A stretch of DNA of 64,000 bases. Origin: Tribonema minus (Eukaryota; Sar; Xanthophyceae; Tribonematales; Tribonemataceae). The translations under genes were made by a program, and so were the position numbers. A model generated the notes under the pieces. It did no database searches. It saw only the letters and a program-made list of their open reading frames with translations, and was not told the origin of the DNA. Of this stretch, positions 41,725 through 52,100 are shown piece by piece (within the stretch, counting starts at the first letter, position 1; each line of letters opens with the position of its first letter). Where the stretch lies: the NCBI GenBank assembly GCA_017506865.1, contig JAFCMP010000123.1, positions 124,001 through 188,000 on the forward strand, in the 5' to 3' direction.

Positions 41725-44700
41725 TCAAACGCCGCCGCCGCCAAATGGCATCTCGGGGTCCTCCCCTACGTCCTCCTCCATGTGCCCCCCCCCCCTGGAT
41801 TCTGCCATGTGTGTCATGACACGGCCAGAGTACGCCATGTGGAGCGCTGCCGACAGTGCCGAGCGTAAGCGCGCCAGGGCGATGCCCTTGAGAGCTTTAG
41901 GACGCGCTCCTCCGGGCACTGACATCCTGCTGGCATACTCCGTCGCCACAGCCTCCAGCAGCTTCCGCCCCTGCTCCCCGATGCTGCCAAATGACCCTAT
42001 TGCCAAAGTGGCAAGTTTGTAGCAATTCTGATCATAATGACCAGAATAGTGGGTAGTCTTGGCGGCCTCCTGGTCGCGGCAGCATTGCTCGGGGTCTGCT
42101 GCAGTCTTCGCCGCCCACGACGCCACCTGTGCCTCGAAGCAGGTAACGTCCACCATGAGCGGTAGGTGGCGTGTCGGGTCGTCGTAGCCGGTCACCGGGA
42201 AGGCGTCGGCAGGCAGCACCATGTCCATCCTGCGACTCCCCGGCGGCCCGGCGGACCCCAGAAACGGCGTGTAGTCCTCGTCCACCAGTCCCGTTTTGAG
42301 GTATTGCCACAGGATGCGCTGCGTGGCCCTCTTGACGCTATTGTGGACGATGGTGTCGTGCGCCTTGACGCGTGGCGCTTGACACAGCCGTGCATGCAGG
42401 GTGCCGCCCGGCGACTTCCCGCACAGCTTGCAGCCTGCCGTCTGCTCCTCTACTCCGATGGCGCGTTTGACGGCCAGCTGCCAGGATAGGCCATCGAACG
42501 AAGCCGTTGTGGAGTACATGGGCTCGTTGAGGAATGCCATGCCGATCGAGTGCATGTGGCGCTGCGACCGGAATCGAGCAAGTGCTTGCGTGCGTTGCGT
42601 GCCCTGCGGCAGCTGTTGCAGGTCCGCCTCCACCTTATCTGCAAGCTCGGTAGCGACGGCATCTGCAAGCGCACTCTGATTGGGGCGCTTCAGGCTACAC
42701 TGCAACTGCAGAGCACTGGCGTCAAGTACGCAAGCAGCATCCGCACCAGTGCCACCACCTGCTGTCGGCCGCAGCGGCGGCTGCTGCGTAGGTGATTGCT
42801 GCTGCAGTGGCGTTAGCGCTGGTGGCAGTATATGTTCCAGCTTGTCACCTGTTGCTGCACGTAGAGATGTGGCAGCTGTGGCGATCGTCCGCATGAGGGG
42901 CAGGCGCGCCACCTCTGCTGCTGCTGCGCCTTGTAGCATTGCTGGTGTGGAACGCGCAGCGCCTGCATTGACGGCTGCCGCTGCTGCGTGCGCTGGTGCT
43001 GCAGCTGCGCCGCCTGCCGTTGCTGCTGCTGCCAGTGGTGTTGCTGCTGCCAGTGGTGTTGCTGCTGCCGCAGGTGTTGGTGCAGCACCTGCCGCATTGG
43101 CCGCTGCCACCGCCATTGCCGCTGTCGCAGCCGGCACGGTTGCGGCGCCGCCTGCCGACGCTGCTCCTGTTGCAGGTGCTGCAGCAGCCCTTAGGCTACT
43201 AGGGCCTGTAGCAGCTGTGTTGCCTATGCCCGCAGCCGCTGCTGTTGATGCTGCAGTTAGTGATGCCGCCGAGGCCACTTGAGGTGCAACATGTGCTGCC
43301 GCTGCTGCAGCAGCCTCTGATGCTGGAGCAGCTGCTGCTGCCGCCGCTGCTGCTGCCGCCTGAGTAGTTGCGCCGTGCGCCGCCGCTGCTGCTGCTGCCG
43401 CTGGTGCCGCCTGTGCTGCCGCCGCGGCCCCTGATCCAGCGGCAGCTGCGTCGTGTGTTGCCGGAATGGCTTCGCCATAAGCGCGGCCAGCCGCTGATGC
43501 AGTTGCCGCTGCCGGACTGGTCGCGCCTCCACTGGCAACCGCCGCTGCCGCTGTAACAGTTGCCGCTGCTGATGCTGCTGGTGCTGGTGCTGCTGCCGCT
43601 GCTGCCGGTGCCGCTTGTGTTGCCGCATCCTCAGCAGCGTTGTCTGCAGCCGCTTGAGGAGCCGCCTGCTGCAGCACCCCCGCCCATCCAGAGAGTGCTG
43701 GTTGCAGCGCTTGCAACGTGCCCGCCACATACGCAGCATCAGCGATGTCGCAGGCGCTGGTAATGCCAAGGCCGCCATGCCGTGTTGGGAGTCGCGCTTG
43801 CTGTAAGGCTGGGCCGTGCGCTGCCAGATTGAAGTGGGCCCCACTTTGCTCAAACTGGCGCCAGGTCTGGCCTGGTGGCTGCAGGCCCATTGAGTGCTCA
43901 AGCACCCACTGCGTGACCCGATCCCACTCCTTGGCGGCTGGCGCTGTCTGCGTAGTGGGAATGGTGCGCAGGCAGTACGTCATGCGAGGCACCACGCAGT
44001 AGCGCAGTAACCTGAACATAGCCCTCGGAGATGTCAGGCGCGCGCATCGCTCTGCAAATCGAGCCCCTGCCCCGCCTGCACCCGCTTCCCTGCGCAGCCA
44101 TGCGTCCACAAAGCTGCTGTGGCCCACCGGCACCCCCAGCAACACAGCTCCACGGTTCTCATTTTCATCCGTATCCCCCACTAGCTGTGCGCCCAGCTGC
44201 TGCAGCAGTTGCCGCTCGTGGTCTGTCACCACATGCCCCCTGCCAGGCAGCGCGCGTGACTTGGTGAGGTTTAGCTCCAGCCCCACCTCCGCAAAGTGTT
44301 GTTTGAGCTGCGCCACCGCCTGTATGTCATCCTGAGTCAGCGTGCAAGCGCCTGTTCGGACGTTGGCATCGTCCATGTAGGCGCCCATCCGCCTCCGCGC
44401 GCGCTGCGCGGCCGCCGCCTCATTGAACCGTTTCAAGCACTGAGCAATGGCGCCGCAGAAGAGCATCGGTGCCGCGGGGTCCCCCTGCTTAAACCCGCGC
44501 TGAGACATGATGATGCGCGTGGAGCCGTCAACGTGCTGGAACACCAGGCGTGGCCGAGTGCGAACGTATGTGCCGATGAAGTAGTCGAGGAAGTCCGGCA
44601 GCTGTGCTGCTACCCATTCCGCTGCCGCCAGGACGAACACCATGTTGAAGGCATTCCTGAGGTCCAGCATGAACTGCCAGTGACCGAGCTCATACGCGAG

Positions 44701-45647
44701 TTTGCCGGCCATGGCCGCTTCCTCCGCTCCTGCTGAGACGGCTACCCCATACTGCCCGTCTGGCTCAAGGAGCTCCGCCAGGAAGTCTTTGCGGTCTGCC
44801 ACGTACACCGAAGTGCATAGTCGCTGCAGCACCTCGCCGCAAACGATGGGCCGCTGCTTAGCTGTACCATCTTCCTGTTGTTCTGCAAGTGGCGTCAGGC
44901 GCCCCGCGCCATGCAACTGCCAGAAGGCATCTGGCAGCCGCGCAGCCTCCCGCATAACGGTCTGAAGCCACCGTGTGAGGACAGCAGCAAACTCATGCCG
45001 TCCCCAGCTTGTGCGTAGCGCATCCTGCAGGTGGCTGTAGCGCAGCCCCGATGGGCCTGCTCCACTGTAAGGGCTTGCTCGCTGGATGCAACCGTCTCTG
45101 GCTCAATTCCCTCCCCCTGTAACAGGCTGAGTTCTGCTGGCATGTCGGCTGCTTTCGCCACAAGCTGATCAACCATGCCGGATAGCTCATGGAGTTGTTC
45201 CCCTGGCGCAGCGGGGGGGTGTTTGGACTGCATGGCGGCAAAGCAGTCATCATCAGGTATCGCCACCGTTTTGGGCTGAAGAAAACGCGCTGCCTGCTGT
45301 AGCCCCCCCCGTGTGCCCATGCACTGTAGGACGTAGGCGTTGATCGCTGCCTCCGTTTGCTGGCGCGCGCGCCAGCGCCGGTGCGCACGCGCGTGTGCGA
45401 GGAGCGCTGGCACCAACCGGTCAAGCTCACCGCGTGCCAACATTCTGATTCTGTCGGAGCGAGTGATGCCAGGTGCGCCATCGGTGAAGGTGATGAGTGA
45501 TGGCACGAGGTGGTGTAGAATCGTGGATCTTTGCAGTCGCTGCACCCGCCCTGCGGAATCTGGCTCCGCGCCGCATTGACGAACATCGTCATTGTGTGTG
45601 CCAACAGATGTGTTGCTGCGTTCTCCAGTGCAGCTCCCACATAGCAA
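41725..45647 (-). pseudogene. R2-like reverse transcriptase/endonuclease, frameshifted (copy 1)
   Basis: The frame ending at 41725 carries LDLRNAFN (motif A), QGDPAAPM (motif B), YMDD at 44368-44382 (motif C), a roughly 300-residue Ala-rich stretch, a CKLC...H...C knuckle and RRMDMVL/LMVDVTCFE. The upstream part (44895-45647) is in another frame because seven bases present in copy 2 are missing near 45086. Confidence 0.85.
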
Positions 45648-47080
45648 CGATCGCGTGGTCTAGCAAGGCTTCTAGTTGTCGCGAACTGCAGCTTGCACAG
45701 CTCATCGAGGCTGATGCTGTCAAGCACTGCTGCGACTGCGGGGGTTGAGATGGTCCACGTGAAAAGCCCACCTGCCCCACCTGCTGCGCCTGCAGGGCCT
45801 GGCGCTGCCGCTGCTGTCGCCGCACCTGCCGCTCTGGGGCCCCCTCCGCCGCCGCCGCGGCCGCCACGACCACAGCCTCGTCTGCCGCTGTCGCTGCTGC
45901 GACCGCTGCCACGGCCACCGCGGCCGTTTTGAATTCGCGCGCCACTGCCGCTGTTGCTAGCACCGCCGCTGCGGCTGCTGGCATCACTGCTGCGGCCGTT
46001 GCCAGCGCCGCTGTCCTTAGTACCGGCTGCACTGCCGCCGCCGGCACCGCTGCTGCTGCCGCCTCCGGTTCTGCTGCCGCTAGTCGCTCTGCTACTGCTG
46101 ATGTCTGCATCATTGCTGCCGCTGCGAACGCGTCCTCCATTGCCACGTCCGCGCCCTCCACTGCGACCCCGACCCCCTCGTGTAGCACTGCTGCCCCCGC
46201 GTTCCGGCCTCTTTGAGCTGCCGGAGGAGCTGCTGCCACCAGCCTGAGCAGCAGGTGCCTGCTGCGCGTGCGCTGGTCCCTTTGTGGAGGGGTTGCCGAT
46301 GGGTGTGCACGCCGGTTGCTGCTGTGGCAGCGACGTGGTAGCTGTTGCCGTCGATGCATCAGGTGCTAGCGGTGCTGCTGATGCTGTTGTTGACAATGTT
46401 GCCGCCACTGCAGCGAGTGAAGTGATAGGCCTGCAGTTGCGGCAGTGCTTGCCCGCGCTGGCATCGCTGCTGTCCACTCTGAATGTCTTCAAGTTGTTGG
46501 CATGAAACAGGTTTTTGCACAAGGCACACTCGGTGTAGATGGTTTGCAAGTGCGAGGTGCTGAGGTCGGAGCGCTCCAGGAACGTTGTTGCTGTCCCACT
46601 GTGGTGTTCGCGCTGGTGCTTCGCCGCGATGTGGGCGTTTAACCTCTGCTGTAACGAGAGCAGCGACATGCCCTTCTTCACCACGAGGTTGCATAAGTTG
46701 CACTTGTACTCCGGGTCCGCACTGCCTCCACCTCCAGCTTCGTCGTCTAGCATCAGACGTTGCTGTTCCAGACTGTTATGACCTGTTCTCGAGCGCTTGA
46801 CTGCACTTTGCCCGCCCGTGTGCTCCCCTTCGCCTGTTTGATCGGAAATTGACCAACCGTCATTCTGTACCCTCTTGCGGTTGTGCGCTGCGCGTCCGTC
46901 TCCAGTTGCTCTGCTGCTGCCACTCGTGCCATCGTCCTGTTGACAAGCGCCATTGCCATCTGCAGCACTGGTGCTAATATCCTGCGCTTGTGCGCACGCT
47001 AGATCGGATTCCTTGCATTTCTGCGCTGATTCAGAGTTGGCAATACGGGCCTCCCGCCGCCGCCATGATATTCTTTTCAT
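44993..47080 (-). CDS. R2-like element, N-terminal zinc-finger region (copy 1)
   Basis: ATG at 47080. Zinc-finger motif CNLCNLVVKKG with downstream His residues (HIAAKHQREH), a second ECALCKNLF pair, then a Gly/Ser/Arg-rich region of about 200 residues. The frame appears to shift near 45540-45600: downstream of it the neighbouring frame, not this one, continues toward the reverse transcriptase. Proteins of R2-type elements use such N-terminal fingers to contact DNA. The last part of this open frame is therefore probably not real coding. Confidence 0.7.
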   Translation of the reverse strand: MKRISWRRREARIANSESAQKCKESDLACAQAQDISTSAADGNGACQQDDGTSGSSRATGDGRAAHNRKRVQNDGWSISDQTGEGEHTGGQSAVKRSRTGHNSLEQQRLMLDDEAGGGGSADPEYKCNLCNLVVKKGMSLLSLQQRLNAHIAAKHQREHHSGTATTFLERSDLSTSHLQTIYTECALCKNLFHANNLKTFRVDSSDASAGKHCRNCRPITSLAAVAATLSTTASAAPLAPDASTATATTSLPQQQPACTPIGNPSTKGPAHAQQAPAAQAGGSSSSGSSKRPERGGSSATRGGRGRSGGRGRGNGGRVRSGSNDADISSSRATSGSRTGGGSSSGAGGGSAAGTKDSGAGNGRSSDASSRSGGASNSGSGARIQNGRGGRGSGRSSDSGRRGCGRGGRGGGGGGPRAAGAATAAAAPGPAGAAGGAGGLFTWTISTPAVAAVLDSISLDELCKLQFATTRSLARPRDRCYVGAALENAATHLLAHTMTMFVNAARSQIPQGGCSDCKDPRFYTTSCHHSSPSPMAHLASLAPTESECWHAVSLTGWCQRSSHTRVRTGAGARASKRRQRSTPTSYSAWAHGGGYSRQRVFFSPKRWRYLMMTALPPCSPNTPPLRQGNNSMSYPAWLISLWRKQPTCQQNSACYRGRELSQRRLHPASKPLQWSRPIGAALQPPAGCATHKLGTA

Positions 47081-47117
47081 GATGTCTGCTACGCCATGGT
47101 GCTACATGCTACAGCTA

Positions 47118-47530
47118 CATGCAGTACCTGTGAGGGCTGACTGCATATGCTCATGCAATCATCAGACAATTAGGCCAGTTGTTGGCTGCCTGCGCAGCAG
47201 CGGCCTCATGCTTACCAGTATTGGGGCACAACACGGAAGCATCCGCACTCCGCAAGATGCTGACGAACATATGCATACCACTACATGAGCTTTCAAGGTT
47301 GTTCAACTCCTCATTGTGTGCAGTGCCATTCAAGCCCTGATATGTGTGTTCCTAGGCATTCAAGGAGGCAATAACTCTCCTCAGACCGTGCATTGTGCGC
47401 AGTGCCATTCAAGCCCTGCAGGCAGTTTGTAGCAGCTGCATGTGGTGAAGTACAAGAAGCACACAATCACTGCAAATGCACATTGTACAGTATACCGATT
47501 ATGTCTGTATGCAGAGGTATAATGTATCCT
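47118..47530. other. Duplicated flank of the armadillo locus
   Basis: Matches 36650-36885 and 37507-37617 in blocks; no gene. Confidence 0.65.
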
Positions 47531-48529
47531 TCATCTTCTTGACCTGCTGGCAGCAGCGGCCGCGAGATTGTCCTTCAGCACGTTGCCGCTAGCCTGGATG
47601 GCATCATGTTCTGCATTGGCAGCCATGGCATTTGCAACTGCGCTCCTTGCGCCTGCGACACCCAGCTGCGCGGCCACACAACTGTTTTTGCTGAGAACTA
47701 TCATAGCACCAATGGCTGCCCTTACGCTGGCTGCGACTACTCGCTCGTCCCTGGACTGCTGCAGCAGCTCTCGTACGGTGCCTACAACAGCCTCGCAAGC
47801 TCCTGCACGTGCCAGGCCTTCAACGGCGTCTGTGTCGCTGCCGCTGCTGGCGAGGCTCTCAATGCAGGACAGGCAGAATAAGTGCGCCCCTGAAGTCAGG
47901 CTTGCCCTATCTGGCAGCGGTAACGATGTGAGGGCCGCTACTACCGCCTCGCATGCACCTGCTTCCCGCAGCCTGGCGCAGGCATGCTCGCTGCTCTCCG
48001 CAAGTGAGCGGATGGCGTTGACTGCACTGCTCAGGCCCTCAAAGGGGCCTCCAATGCACAATTTTAATCCGGTATGCGCTCGTGCAGCCGCCACCACTTG
48101 CTCCGCTGCGCCCGCCGACACCAGCTGTACTGCGGCGCCGTGTGCTGCAAAACGTGACACCGCGTTGATGGCCAGTACAGCTTGTCCGCACGTCAGAGGT
48201 ATAGTGCGAAGCAATGCGGTCACTGCAGCGATGGCGCCAGCAGCTAAAAACTGCGCAGTAACGGCATTGCTGCCGCATACGTCTCCGTCTACCAGCGTCG
48301 TCAGCGCCGACCGCGACTGCGTTCGCACGTTGCTGTCGAAGGAGTGCGCGTCAAGAAAGGCGACGAGTTCTTGAGCACCGCTTGCGGTGCAGAAGGCCAG
48401 TACCTCAGCACCGGTCCACACCCCTGCGAGCGACTCCACTGCATCCAGCACAGCGCATACTATGCCTGGATCGCGGCGGTGATTCTGCAGTGCCCTCAAA
48501 AGAGCGCCGTCAGCACGTGCGGACGTTAA
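47531..48529 (-). pseudogene. Armadillo-repeat paralogue, 3' part, interrupted by LTR element
   Basis: About 330 residues closely similar to the C-terminal two thirds of the protein at 37618-39093 and ending in the same way. The frame is cut at 48529, where the LTR retrotransposon begins. Confidence 0.88.
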
Positions 48530-48912
48530 TGATACAGCAAAGCAGCCTGGAGTCTATGTTCTTGAGCAATAGAGCTGCTGAGCTGCTAGTGACATCAAAG
48601 TGCAACCAACTTGCAGGGCAAACATCAGTGGGGCAAGCAAAGACACACCTGTGTAGACATGGCTGAAGAAGGAGAGTGAGCCCAATGGATATGGCTCAGC
48701 TCCAGAGGTCTTGCTGTCTCCCAGCCAGGATGGTCTCTTGTTGCTTGCCTTGTAGGTGCCTTGAGCACTTGTTCTTGAAGCAAAAAAAAGCCTTCCTCCT
48801 AGTTGCTGGCACAGGGCTTGAAGTTGAAGTACCGGTCCAGAGAACGGTCTCCCCCTTCCAGAGCTCCTGGCATTTCATGCTACTTGTAGCATAAAACAGA
48901 GAACTTGTATCA
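48530..48912 (-). repeat. 3' LTR
   Basis: 383 bp, TG...CA ends, nearly identical to 63457-63839. Confidence 0.92.
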
Positions 48913-48926
48913 TCCCTCTTCTTTGA
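48913..48926 (-). promoter_or_regulatory. Polypurine tract
   Basis: AAAGAAGAGGGA on the minus strand abuts the 3' LTR, the expected plus-strand primer. Confidence 0.8.
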
Positions 48927-49165
48927 AAGGGCCGCCGTCCGCGGCGCCCACTGGACTGGTGCGCGGAAGTCGACGTTTTATGATACTTGATATTCAGCAA
49001 TCCGCCTGCTCTGTCGCATCATAGCCAGGTTCTTGTCTTGTCTAGGTCTAGGGTGCGTCACCGTTCACCGTTCCTTCACGCCAAGCGCGTGAGCTCAACA
49101 CGGCTTCAGGGTCAACACCGATGCTTCACCGCTCCTTCGCACCACGCGTGCGAGTTCAACGCGAT
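48927..49165 (-). other. LTR element 3' untranslated region
   Basis: Between the pol stop and the polypurine tract; contains short direct repeats with TTCACCG and ACGCG. Confidence 0.6.
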
Positions 49166-52100
49166 TCAACATTTGCGCAGGCGTTTCTGGGGTCTAGTAT
49201 CCCCGGTCTCGTGACTTGCAGCTGGCAAATCAATTTGTATGTCGGCCTTGAGCGGCCCCTCGGCGAGCTCGCGTGCCAGCATGAGGTTCCAAGATGAAGG
49301 TTCAGCTCGAGCGTCATCACGGTAATATTCGGCTCTGAGCTTCAAACGCTTCTCTAGAGGCTTTTGTCCTCGCGTGTTGGGGAACTCCACATCAAAAGTG
49401 AATTCTCCACGATCGCGCTTGGCGGACACAAGCCTAAGCAAGACGCCGCGGCTCCATCCGGAAGGGAACCGGTAGCGGAGAACTTGGCCAACGTAGAGTG
49501 GTCCAAAGTCAGTTGGCAAGCATGGACTCACAGTCACTCTTACATTAGCAGGCGGGTCAGCCGTAAGGCTGGAGTCAAAGGTAGGTTCTGGCTCGTTGCG
49601 CTGACGCGCTAACCTACGCAGTCTGTCGCGCACGCCTTCGGCCATGAGCTTAGCAGCCCGTACCTGAGAAGACGTTAAGTCCTCCCACGTGCCATCAGAG
49701 TAGCGTACACGCCAGCGGGACAGCGCGAAGTCACGTACCTGGCCCCACAAGTAGTCAGTCGAGTTCGGCACATCATTGACTTGCCGGACCACTTGCGTGC
49801 CGCAAGGGTATCGCAGCAATGCAGCATCTTTGGACAGCGTGCAATCTTCGCGAGGAAGGTGACGTTCAGCGTATGGGGGAACGTTACCTTGGTGCTTGAG
49901 CTCATACAAAGCATGAAAAGTGTCCAGTACCCATGGTGGTATGAACACCAGTTCTACAAGCTCTTTCTCGCGCACCCACTCTGAAGTAGTGCCGTCGCGC
50001 GCCAGCCACTTGTATGACCAGCCGCCGTCCTCGTCAGCTCTGCGGTCCAGTATCTGGCACAATTGCTGGTCAGGGTCCAGCTCTTGCAGTTGCGCGGAGT
50101 CCAGGAGGGCATGTACTCCCTCAATGTCAAGTCGCGCGGGTCTGGGGTGATATGGCTTCATGTTTTCAACATGCGCGGTGGTCTCGCGTATGCGCGTGCC
50201 CATGAGTTGGCATTGAAAAGAAAGCCCTGAGTCACCGTACGGAGCTACTAGCTTCCAGGGGCCAGTGAAATGCTCCTCAATGGCACTTGCGCGGCCGCGT
50301 GAAGGTGGTTTCTTGATCCACACATAGTCACCGACCTCCAAGTGTACAGTGCGTTGGATTTGGTCATTGCGAGCTTGAATGCGCTCAGCACGTTGCTGCA
50401 GCGCCTCGCCAACCGCCTTCTCAGCAAGTTTAAGATTTTCTTGCAGACGCTTTACCTCAGCATGTAGGTCTTGTGGACTTGCAACCTCAGAGGTCAAAGC
50501 GTCAAGAGGGAAGCGTGCTTCGCGACCATAAACACAGAAGAATGGGGTCAGACCCGTCTCCTCCCTAGGCGTGTTCCTGAGCGCAAATTGCACGGCATCA
50601 AGGTATACATGCCAGCGTGCCTGGTAGCGAGAACAGAGTCTAGCAAGCGCTCGCTTGACGCGCCCATTCATGTTCTCAACGACGCCGTTAGACTGGGGGT
50701 GATATGCGCTGGTTTCAATCTTGTGCACTTTAAAGAAGGTGCAGAGCGTGGTTATCAGCGCACTCATGAATTCTGCGGCTCTGTCAGACATCAGCTCTTC
50801 CACAAGCGCGCCGCACTCAAAGAGCACTCTTGCCAGTAGGGGTGCGGCCTCAGCTGCTGATCGTGTCTTTACGGGGAAAAGCCAACAGTAGCCTGACCTA
50901 GCTTCAGTGATGATGAGCAAGTATCGATGCCCTTCTGAGGAAAGGACGCCGACTTCGGTGTAGTCCACATGCAAGCGTTGCCACATGTGTGTAGATGGCA
51001 TCAGTGCTTGCTTGTACCTGGCAGTGGACTGCGGTTTGGTTTGTTGACAAGGGACGCATGAGCGTACGTAGTCTCGGACGTCAGCGCCTAACCCTCTCCA
51101 ATACATGCGTTCCAGCACCTTGGCGTGCGTGGCAGCAGTCGAGGGGTGTTGAGCACTGCCATCATCATGGCAAAGCCGGAGCACAAGTGGCTTCAAAGCG
51201 TCGGGGACCACCCACTGAGTAATTAAGGTGCCCTTCTTTGACCGACTTGCCATGAAGTGCACGAGCAAACCGTCAGGTTCAACTGTGAAAAACTCTTGGT
51301 TCTGGCTGACAAATTTGGCAAGGCTAGGGTCAGGGGTCTGGCCTTGTGTTTCCAGATAGTGCTTCACAGATGAACAGAAATGGTCACTTTCCTGCCAACG
51401 CACAAAGTTTTTGCGTTCCAGCATAGCAGGTGAAGACTCTAGGCGTGAGTCAGACTCTCCAGTCTGGGTTGACATATTGTCATCTGAAGTATCTGCTTCA
51501 GCGTCTTCAGCTCCAAGGGCAAGTTCAGTGATTTCGCTAGTTTCGGTTGGAGCAGTTGCATCTCTAAGCGGCGAGAGTATCGCAGCGCAGCTGTCCCAAA
51601 TGTGCTCAGAATACGAGCCCAATTTCATGCTGCAAAGCATGGAAACGAGGGGAGTGTTTTCTAGTTCTGGTTCACCTCCTTCTTCTTTGAAAAGCGCGGT
51701 GTGCACGCACGCGCTCTCGCGCATGGTACCACTGAGGTCATGTACCTCCTGAGGTGTCAATGTACCCATGCAGTTGCTCAGTTTTGTAGATATTTGTGCA
51801 AGTTTGTTAAATTTAAAAGCCGTGGCTCCTGGGCATGCCGTATAAGCACCTATACGGCCTAGAAATGCTGGTGAGTCTTGCAGTTGTTCATCATCAAAAC
51901 GTACCCCAGACGGAGGTGCAGGTCCAGCATCGGTGCAGTCGGGCCACTGCTCGTCAGCGTGCTCGTACTGCCTAGGTCCGATGATCTCCGTCATCTGAGG
52001 CATGCGTGAAGGGCAGTCTGCATTGCCATTGTCTTTGCCAGGCCTGTGTACGACCATGATGTCGTATTCCTGGAGACGCATGGCCCAATGTAGCAGCTTG

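Larger units (their letters stand above)
41617..47117 (-). mobile_element. Non-LTR retrotransposon, R2-like, full-length copy 1
   Basis: 5.5 kb, flanked by the 10 bp target duplication CATGCAGTAC at 41607-41616 and 47118-47127. The 3' end is AATTAATAAAAA on the coding strand. A 5' zinc-finger part, reverse transcriptase, CCHC knuckle and endonuclease-like C-terminus follow one another. At least one frameshift makes this copy non-autonomous as it stands. Nearly identical to copy 2, so recently active. Confidence 0.9.

Noticed and set aside
42680-43901. Several Ala/Leu/Gln-rich frames on both strands
   Set aside because: Shadows of the GCN-repeat (Ala-rich) stretch in the reverse transcriptase frame; the same applies at 56929-58132 and 45589-46359.
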